Assembly (NCBI RefSeq): GCF_032884065.1
Contig: NC_088867.1
Coordinates: 1,612,001-1,676,000 of the forward strand
Length of the DNA stretch: 64,000 nucleotides
Direction of reading: 5' to 3'
Source: Artemia franciscana
Taxonomy: Eukaryota; Arthropoda; Branchiopoda; Anostraca; Artemiidae
The notes beneath the pieces are model-generated. The model searched no databases. It was not told the origin of the DNA and saw only the letters and a program-made list of their open reading frames with translations. Within the stretch, counting starts at the first letter, position 1, and every line of letters starts with the position of its first letter. The position numbers and the translations under genes were made by a program. Of the stretch, positions 44,901 through 53,900 are shown piece after piece.

Positions 44901-47900
44901 CAATGCATGTGTTTAGCCAGAGTAACCTTCAAAAATTTAAGCAGGCAATTGCAGAAGTCGATTGGAATAATTTTGTTGATCTTACGGGTGATATAAATAC
45001 TAGTTTTCAAGATTTTATAACAAATTGATTTTGCTAGTGACAAAAACATGTATAATGGTTCGTTCGCCATCAAGGAAAAATAATTCTAAGAAACCATGGA
45101 TTCCACCTAACTTGTTGCGTTGTATTAATAAAAGAGATCAATTTTATAAGAATTCCTTAAATAACGGGAATGATCCGATTTGCTTAAGAATTTATAAAAA
45201 TTATAGGAATGCCCTGAATAAATTACTAAGAAATGTAAAAGAAAATATTTCGTAAATAAATTCACTGAGACTTGTGGTAACCCTGCAAAAACTTGGAAAA
45301 TTAATTAAAGTGTGATATCGTCAGAAAACTCTATTATTCCCGATGAAGTAGTAATGCAGAATGACCTGCCAACGAAGAAACCAGAAGAGATATGTGATGT
45401 TGTTTCTAAACATTTTGCTAATATTGGCGTAGATTTATCTTCCCGTATTGTATCTTCTGATGATGATCCTCCCTTGGAGTTTTTTATGAAGACCCCAATT
45501 GATATTTCTAAGTATATGAAACCCTTCTCTCGTGATAAAGTAGAGAAAATTATTCTTGGGATGAAAAATACATCTGCAGGTAGTGATTCACTCAATCTTC
45601 TGGTGTTAAAAATAGCGTTTCCTGATGTTCTTGCTTCTCTCAATAATTTGTGCTTGAAACGGGGAATGTTTCCTGATTGCTTGAAAATTGCTAAGATTAC
45701 CCCTGTTTTTAAAGGCGGTAATAAAAATGACCTTGAAAATTATCGGCCTATCTCGGTCTTACCTAATTCTTCTCGTGTGCTAGAAAAGTGTATTAACACT
45801 AGAGTTTATGATTATTTAGAACTGCATACAATTTTAAATCCAATTCAATTTGGCTTCAGGAAGGGGAGAACCACAGAAATGGCATTCTCATATATAACTT
45901 CGGTAATCAATGGAGCTCTTGACAATAAGCTTAGAGTCGCTGATCTGTTTCTTGATTTGATTAAGGCATTTGACACTGTTGACCGCCAATTACTACTTTT
46001 AAAATGTGAATTTTATGGACTAAGAGGTTCATATTAATGGATTTTCTTCAAGTAAGAGTCTTGTTAAATTTGGTATCCCCCAGGGCCCTGTGTTAGGTCC
46101 TGCTCTTATTTTGATTTTCATTAATGATCTGCCAAATGCTGTTGCAAGTACTTCTAGAATTAGATATCTAGTTGATCCTGCACCTTCGGGATCCAGGATC
46201 ACTACACCCTTATTTGCTGATGATACGATATTAATGTGTGTTGCTTCAACTGAACAACAACTTACTTCAATAATTAATGAAGCAATGACTATGACGTGTC
46301 TTTGGTTGAAGATAAACCGGCTTGACCTAAATACAAATAAGTCACATTTTGTCATATTTTCACGATCCCCCAATTATTATCCTCGGATTACGGAAATAGC
46401 TTCACCGAAGGGCATTATTAAGAGGTCAAGTTGCGTTAAGTACTTTGGGATTATTATTGACGAAATTTTATCATTTACGCACCATGTAAAAGCTATAACT
46501 AGAATACAATCGCGGAATTTAGGGATTATCCTTAAATTAAAACACATTTTTCCCTCAAATGTTTTACGGTTAGTATATTTTTCTCTGATTCATCCGTATA
46601 TTTTGTATTGTTCGTCTGTATGGCTTGGGACATTCCCCTAAATACTTCGCCCAATCCACGTACTGCAGAATAATGCCATCAGATCAACTTGTGGAATAGG
46701 GAACCGGGAGTCGGTCAGGTCAATTTACAGTATGATTAATATAATGCCTGCAGCCGAATTGCGTGATTTTTATACACTGGTTTTTATGTATAAGTATTAT
46801 TATGGGCGTGTTTTTTCGGGAAAGATCTAATATTTGTGGTCACAGAACTCGAGCAAGTGGAGTTATTGAGGTTCCTCGCCTAGTTTCAAGTAGGACTGCT
46901 TTTTCAGTTATTTATAGAGGGGCTAAACTATGTAATAAGCTTGTTCCAAGTACCAAAGAATTGTAGGTATACCTTTGAAATAGATTGGGATTGATGGATT
47001 TAATATTGGCAATAATTGTTTATTGTTTTTTTTTTTTTGCTTCGGGATCATGATATTATGTTTTTTTATTGTGTATGCATTATTTATGTAAGTTTTTTTT
47101 TTCTCGGTACACAGTTTCACCTTTCTGCTTGTTATAGATTAACTCATTGTTTTTTGTTTGTTTTGTTCTTTGTTTTTATTATTTTTTTTCTCTTCTATTT
47201 TTTTGTTCTTTTTTGTTAGTAGAAAACCCTCGCAAGCGACGCTTTTGGTGTGCTACCGATTGATTTTGTCTCTGTTATTTCTTTTGGATAATAAATTAAT
47301 ACTACTACTAACGAACAATAAAACATGTAAGAAACTACAACTCCCGCGGTATTCTGTTTCGGAGGATGATAAACTTCGGTTCTCACAGGTACGGTATGGT
47401 ATACATGGAATCCATGTTTGAAATAATTAGTTGAGCTCCTGTTTATTTTCGTGTCCGCAACATTGTTAATCTATTAGGTATCTAGCAATCTTTATAAATT
47501 AGTATCAAAAGTACATTTTAGTATTCCATTTTAAGAAGTCAGAATAAAGTAACAGAAACAAAAAAAAGTTTTGATTTTCGGAGCATAATTTTCTTTTATG
47601 TGGCGTCACAAGTTGATTTAAATTTGATAAGTTATGGTATTAAATGGTCAATTATTTTGACCAAGGAGGGGCGTTCATAAATAGGGTCTATACGCTAAAT
47701 TTAAGTTCCAAAGTGAATTCTTGAAGCTTTAAAATACATTAATTTTTCTAAATTTGTTTTTTAAGCACTGTTTAGCCCACTGTCATTCTGACCTGTTTTA
47801 TGTTGGTGGTGTATTCAGAGGAAGACTTATGAAATTTGGACACTCCTAAAATCTGAAAAAAGAAAACAAAGAGAAGCTCTTTTTGTTATAGTGACTAAAC

Positions 47901-50900
47901 AATAATCCTTTTTCAAAGTTAGACCTCGTAAAAAATAGCAAAGCAGTTACACCTCATGCTATCCGATGAAAAATTCTAAAGTGGAAATATCCTCCCAAAT
48001 AAACCTCCCCTTCCCCACTAAACCCCACATACACACAAACACTCACAAATTGTCCTTGTACACCAATACTACATGTAAACAATAGAAAAAGGTTATAGCT
48101 TGCAGTCTTACCCTGGGGGGCTCATCCTTGGGAGGCTTAGTCATCCTCAAATATACAATTATTAGATCTTTCAACTATGCTGAACAAAATGACTATTTCA
48201 AAATTTTAATCTGATGACTTTGGGGTAAAAGGGGCGTGGGAGGGAGACTAGCAGTTCTGCAAGATTTTTTTGTAACTTAAAAAGGATACTAGAGCTTTTG
48301 ATTTTTGAATTAAATGAGCCCTCTCTCGAACTTCCAGGATCATGGGTTCGATACAATCACCCCTGGGAAAAAAACAAAAAAATACGCATCCATGATCTTT
48401 CTTATGGCATGAAATTCAAAATTCCATATTTTTCTATACAGGAGCTTGAAACTTTTACAGTAAGATTCTCTGATATGCTGAATCTGAAAGTGTGGTTTTC
48501 ATTAAGATCAATTGATTTTTGGGGATGTTTCTCCTCTTTTAAAAAAATCGCGCAAGTTTTTCTTAAGGCAGGTAACCTTTGATGGGTAATATTAAACTTG
48601 ATAAATGTTGTATATTTTTAATCTACATCAAAATTCAATTCTTTTTATGTATATGTTGTTACCAAGAGTCTTTTCTTAGAGTTTTGGTTACTATTGAGCC
48701 ACATGGATCCTTACTTACAGTTTGTTACCACGAACTGTTTGATTCAATATTTGAATTACTCCCTAGCGGTCTTAAATAAGAACGATTTCCGAAACATGAG
48801 GGCCGTTGGAATTGAACAACAAGCTAATCAAATTTACAAAAAGTTTTAGCGTAACGACTGAAGTATTGGAGGGAACAGCCCCTTTCACACATAAATTACG
48901 AGGACTTTCTGTTCAATTTAAGTTTTAATACTTCTTCTTATTTTCAGTTGAAAAAGATTGTATTGTTTTTCAATATATCCTATAGAATATATTTTCATTT
49001 TAACTGCTTTTGTTTTTTCGTAGATAACTTCGAAGACCAGCAGTAAAAAACTTCAGTAAAATTTTTTTTACTGCAGATAATGGACACTATATAAGGGTCG
49101 AAATATTCAGTTCAAATTTTATATTTGTTTCACTGTCGATTAAATAGTTTTATCCCTATTTTGAACCGTTATATTTTAATTCTTCTTTTTGTGCTTTTTT
49201 TGGGGGGGGGGGGCTTCGGAATAAGGAATTCTGTCAATTTTAAATATGGTTGGTTTTGACCTAGACTTTGACTCCACACCCTTTAAAAAAATAATAAAGA
49301 AGAAAAATATTTCCCCTTAAAGGTACAGACGGGAAACCTTCTGACCTTTTGATTGGACTCGTTTTCGGTTGTAATGGGATAGCCGGTACCAAGTACTATA
49401 ATTTTCAGCTGGGGCATTATGGGTGGGAGGGAGGAGGATACCCCTCCTCCAATGTTTTCACCCAGTTGGATGAAAATTTGAGTCGCTGAAATAGTGGTGT
49501 AAAGCTCAATTTTACTGGCTGATGGACGAAAATATGCCACGTAAAAATATGCCACGTATTAAAAGGAATAGTAGGTAAAAACAAAAAATAGAGCAATTTT
49601 TAATAGTAATATCACAGAATCAGTCGATAGAAATGACTAGCCAGTCTGTAAAATTTGGCTAGTGACCTCTCTGGTAGGAACAAGACCAAGTCAGTGTGAA
49701 TTATTTACTCCTAGTTCTAGTTCCAGCCAGTTATTTCTGCACTTTCATCACAGGATAGCCCTTCTACGATAGCAAATAATTTCATAATATTTTTCTCAAA
49801 ATATATCTTACCTTTCTACGATGATTCAACACCCCTAAAGCAAAAAAAAAAAAAAATAAAAGTATAAATTTATGTACTATAGGATATTCGACCCCAAATG
49901 TTCAACCTCTATTTTGGAATATAGGTGGAATATTCCAAAATACATTCTTTTCTCCATTATTTTTATTTGTTATCCGGCTCTTCCATATGACATGTGGGGA
50001 TATTTTTGCGGGTGAGGTATTTCCCTGGTGGCAGTCCAACCCTTGAACCAAAGCAGGTTTGCAGACATTTGTTCAACACAAATTGAAATAAAACCCTTAT
50101 AATTATAGTTCAATATTATTAATCAAAATTCTCTATTTGTAGTCGCTCATCCACTTTCTGAAGCTGCTGACTCTGAAGAGAATGAGCTGAGCGAAAGGTT
50201 CTTCGATTGTAAGTAAAGATTTAATTAGCTTTGTTATTTCATTGTTTTTATTTGCTTTTTACACCAGCTGAAAGAGCGAACCAGGTAATACTGCGAAACA
50301 AAATGTACAAATTGGTTAGAGATCTTACTATTTGGGAGAACATATATAGATTATTCTCCAAAGATTTCATTAGGTTTATGCAGGTCAGAAGTTATAGAAA
50401 ATTCGTTTAGAGTCTTAATTTGGAAAAAAGATTTATATGAGTGACGTTATATTTATGAATTAAAAAAAAAATTCAACTGAAAGTAAGGAGCAACATTAAA
50501 ACTTAAAACGAACAGAAATTACTTAGTATATGAAAGGGGCTGCTTCCTCATCAACGCCCCGCTCTGTACGCTAAAGTTTTTTACTGTTTTAAAAAGTAGA
50601 ATTAAGAGAAAGAGTCAAAGAATTAAGAAAGAGTCGAATAAAATGGCTATCTCAGAATTTTGGTCCGTTGACTTTGGGAAAATAATTAGCGTGGGAGGGG
50701 GCCTAGGTGACCTCCAATTTTATTGGTAACTTGAAAAGGGCACTAAAACTTTTCATTTCCGTTAGAATGAGCCCTCTTGCATAATTCTAGGTTGACTGGG
50801 TCGATACGATCACCCCTGGAAAAAAAAACAAATAAACACGCATCCGTGATATGCCTTCTGGCAAAAAATACAAAATTCTACATTTTTGTAGATGGGAGCT

Positions 50901-53900
50901 TGACTTTTGTAGATAGGAGCTAAGATTCTATGACTTTTAGGGGTGTTTCCCCCTATTTCTAATATGAGGCAAATTTTTTCAGGCTAGTGACTTTTGATAG
51001 GTATATTTGATCTTGATGAAACTTATATATTTAAAATCAGCATTAAAATGCGATTCTTTTGATGTAAATATTGTTATCAAAATTCCATTTTTTAGAGTTT
51101 CGGTTACGATTGAGCCGGGTCGCTCCTTACTACAGTTCGTTACCACGAACTGTTTGATACATTGAAAAAGCATACATACGTCATATATGCCTCATTAGTG
51201 GATGTATCATTTTCAGTGTCTATGATATAGGCAAAATTACACAAGAAACATAAAGATTGACAAGAAAAATAATATCAAACACACACTTGGTAGCAGAGTT
51301 TAAGAAAATAAACAACATCATTTTCACCCCCTCCCAGGAGTGAACGTATCGTGTGCAACATTGTAAAAAGAACATAGATCAAAACATAACATCAAAAGGA
51401 ACATAACATCAAAAGGAACATACATAATACCAAGTATAATTAGTATGTTTATAAAAGGCCTTTTAAGTAGTTTCATAATGCCTAATGAACAGCATCGACC
51501 ATCAAACGTGACGAAACCAATCCGAGTAGCTAAGGTGAAGGGTTTTGAAAAAATGTCCAAAGTAATAATAAACAAAAATGAAGATACGCGCCCCCCTTGG
51601 AACAGATTGGGTAGTGATCCCTCTCTTGGGTGCCAGATCAAGTTGATGAGAAGTAATTTGATCATAGTGAAACCCTTGTACAGTAGCAATTGTTTCTGTT
51701 AGTTCCTATTTTCAAATTTTTTAAACCTTTATTTTACCCTGCTACGATAACTGACCCCCCCCCCAAAAAAAAAAATTCTAAAAGATATTAAAATTAAAGG
51801 GCAAAATTGTATAATATAAGATATTCGGTGCCACATAATCTGCCTATCTTTCGGAATATAAGTAGAATATTCCAAAGTTCCTTTTTTCTTCATTATTTTT
51901 GTCTGTCATAGGAATTTTTCGAGGGAAATCCCTCACGGGGGGACTTTTTCCAACAAAAGTTTTCCGAGAGGAAGTTTAATCGGCGGGGGGTGAGTTTTCT
52001 GAGGGAAATTTTCAACATGTGAGAATTTTTCTGGCGGTAAGAAAAAAAAATACACCTAGCACCGACAAAACCATCTAATGTAAGTCACCAAAACCCCGAC
52101 TCCTCCCCATCCTCAAAAAAAGCTAACAGAAACTACAATCTTCTGGTTCACAGATTTTTTATTTTGATTGGAGGATAATTGAATTGTGACCATATTTGGA
52201 TTGGATACAATAGACCATGAGCAAAAAAAAAAAACAAAAAACAACAAGATTTTAGGCAAGATAGTTATACCTGTTTTAAAACCGTTATGAAGTGTTCTGC
52301 CAAATTCAAAACTGGAAGAGGTACGATTGTATCTCGAGACAAGACTAAATTAAAAGTGAAATTATTTTTTAATAATGGACTTAAATTTACTACTGTCACA
52401 AACATCAATTCAGCAAGCAAACTCTCTTGATTCGTTTGTTGAGAAATTTGTCTTTTGACAACACTATTTAGTCTTACAGCTTATTTAATACCCCGGTTCA
52501 TACTTGAATCCATAGATTTATTGTCTGAACAGATACCAATTGATAAATTAAAATCACTTTGATATACTAACAGAAAACCCGTGTCCTAACTAGAATCGGA
52601 TAAATAACGATATTAATCGAGAGGCAAACCTAAATATTTGATTCTTACGTATGGAACGTATACTGAACGTCTTGACTTCTTTGCTAGTGAGATGGAAGAA
52701 AATGTTCAAAGAGCTTGCTTGAAAAGCGTGCAGTAAGTTATATTGGGTGATCGTTTGACTGATCCTTAATTTGATATATTATTATTCGTATTCTTCTCAG
52801 TCTTTTTACTCTATGTCTTCTTTTATATTCTTTATCCAGCATCTTTATTGCAGGACGTCCACTCTTAGATGGCGGAAATGGCAAAAAAGTCAAACATTTC
52901 CGAATATAATTTGTGATATCGATATTCGATATGAATGTATAGTTCAATTTATTGGAAGTATCTTTTATGAACGCTTGGTTTTAGAGACAAAGATAAGGTC
53001 AAGTTTATTTCAAGTAAACAGATTTCCATCTCAACTTTTCTGAGATTTTCTGAGATTTCCATCTCAGATTCCATCTTTTCCTCCTCAACACCTCGCTCTT
53101 TACGCTAAAGTTTCTTACTGTTTTAAAAAGTAGAGTTAAGAGAAAGGGTCAAACTTTAGCGTAAAGAGCGGGGCGTTGAGGAGGAAAACACCCTTTCATA
53201 TACGGAGTAATTTTTGTTCGTTTTAAGTTTTAATGTCAATCCTTACTTTCCGTTACAAAAACTTGTTGTTTTTTTTTATTTAATTTCTGAACGTATTTGA
53301 ATTAATGCATGTTTTGATCTTGGCTCTCCGCACATAAGTAATTAAAACAAAATTTGCATATTAATTAATTGCAAAATCGGAAGATTTTGAGAACAAAGAA
53401 GTGAAGGAGGAGGCCTAGTTGCCCTCCAAGTTTTTGATTTCTTGAAAAAGCAACTAGAACTTTTAATTTTTTACAAATGTTTTCATTGGTAAAAAATATA
53501 CGTAACTTACGAATTAACTTACGTAACGAACTTCTATATTCGTATGTTTTTATTGCGTATGCGAGGTGGTTCAACCCTCGTCGATACCTCGCTTTTTACA
53601 CTAAAGCATAGATTGTGTCCCAATTCCTTAAGAATGACCTCTGAATCACAAAGGCCGTAGAATAAATAGTTGAAATTACTAAAAAATACTTTAGCGTAAG
53701 GAGTGAGGTATAACGAGGAGGTAAACCCCTCATATGCGAAATAAGTTTTGTTCGTTTTAAGTTTTAATGCTGCTCCTTACTTTCAGTAGAAAAAACTTTT
53801 GATATTTATTTTCTCATTGTTTTTCCAAAAAAAGCTAGAAAATCCTGCGCCCCCTTCATTGAAATTCTCTTCCCACATGAGAAGTCTCTCCATGGAAATA

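Larger units (their letters stand above)
38860..47340 (+). mobile_element. Jockey/CR1-like LINE, split by a DNA element
   Basis: A two-ORF non-LTR retrotransposon lies in the same direction as gene B, inside its intron 1. Probable 5' UTR from about 38860, ORF1 from 39269, a 3.6-kb foreign insertion at about 39711-43334, ORF1 continuation to 43682, ORF2 from 44007 to about 46970, and a T-rich 3' region to about 47340. All main domains are present in order, so it is nearly full length, but several stops and frameshifts make it dead. Both outer limits are estimates. Confidence 0.82.

Noticed and set aside
51324-51702. 85- and 121-codon frames on opposite strands
   Set aside because: No recognisable domain on either strand and no supporting signals; left unassigned.
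52738-53043. Overlapping frames with a basic stretch on the minus strand
   Set aside because: The basic K-S-G-R-P piece hints at a transposon scrap, but I could not place it in a family, so it is not called.
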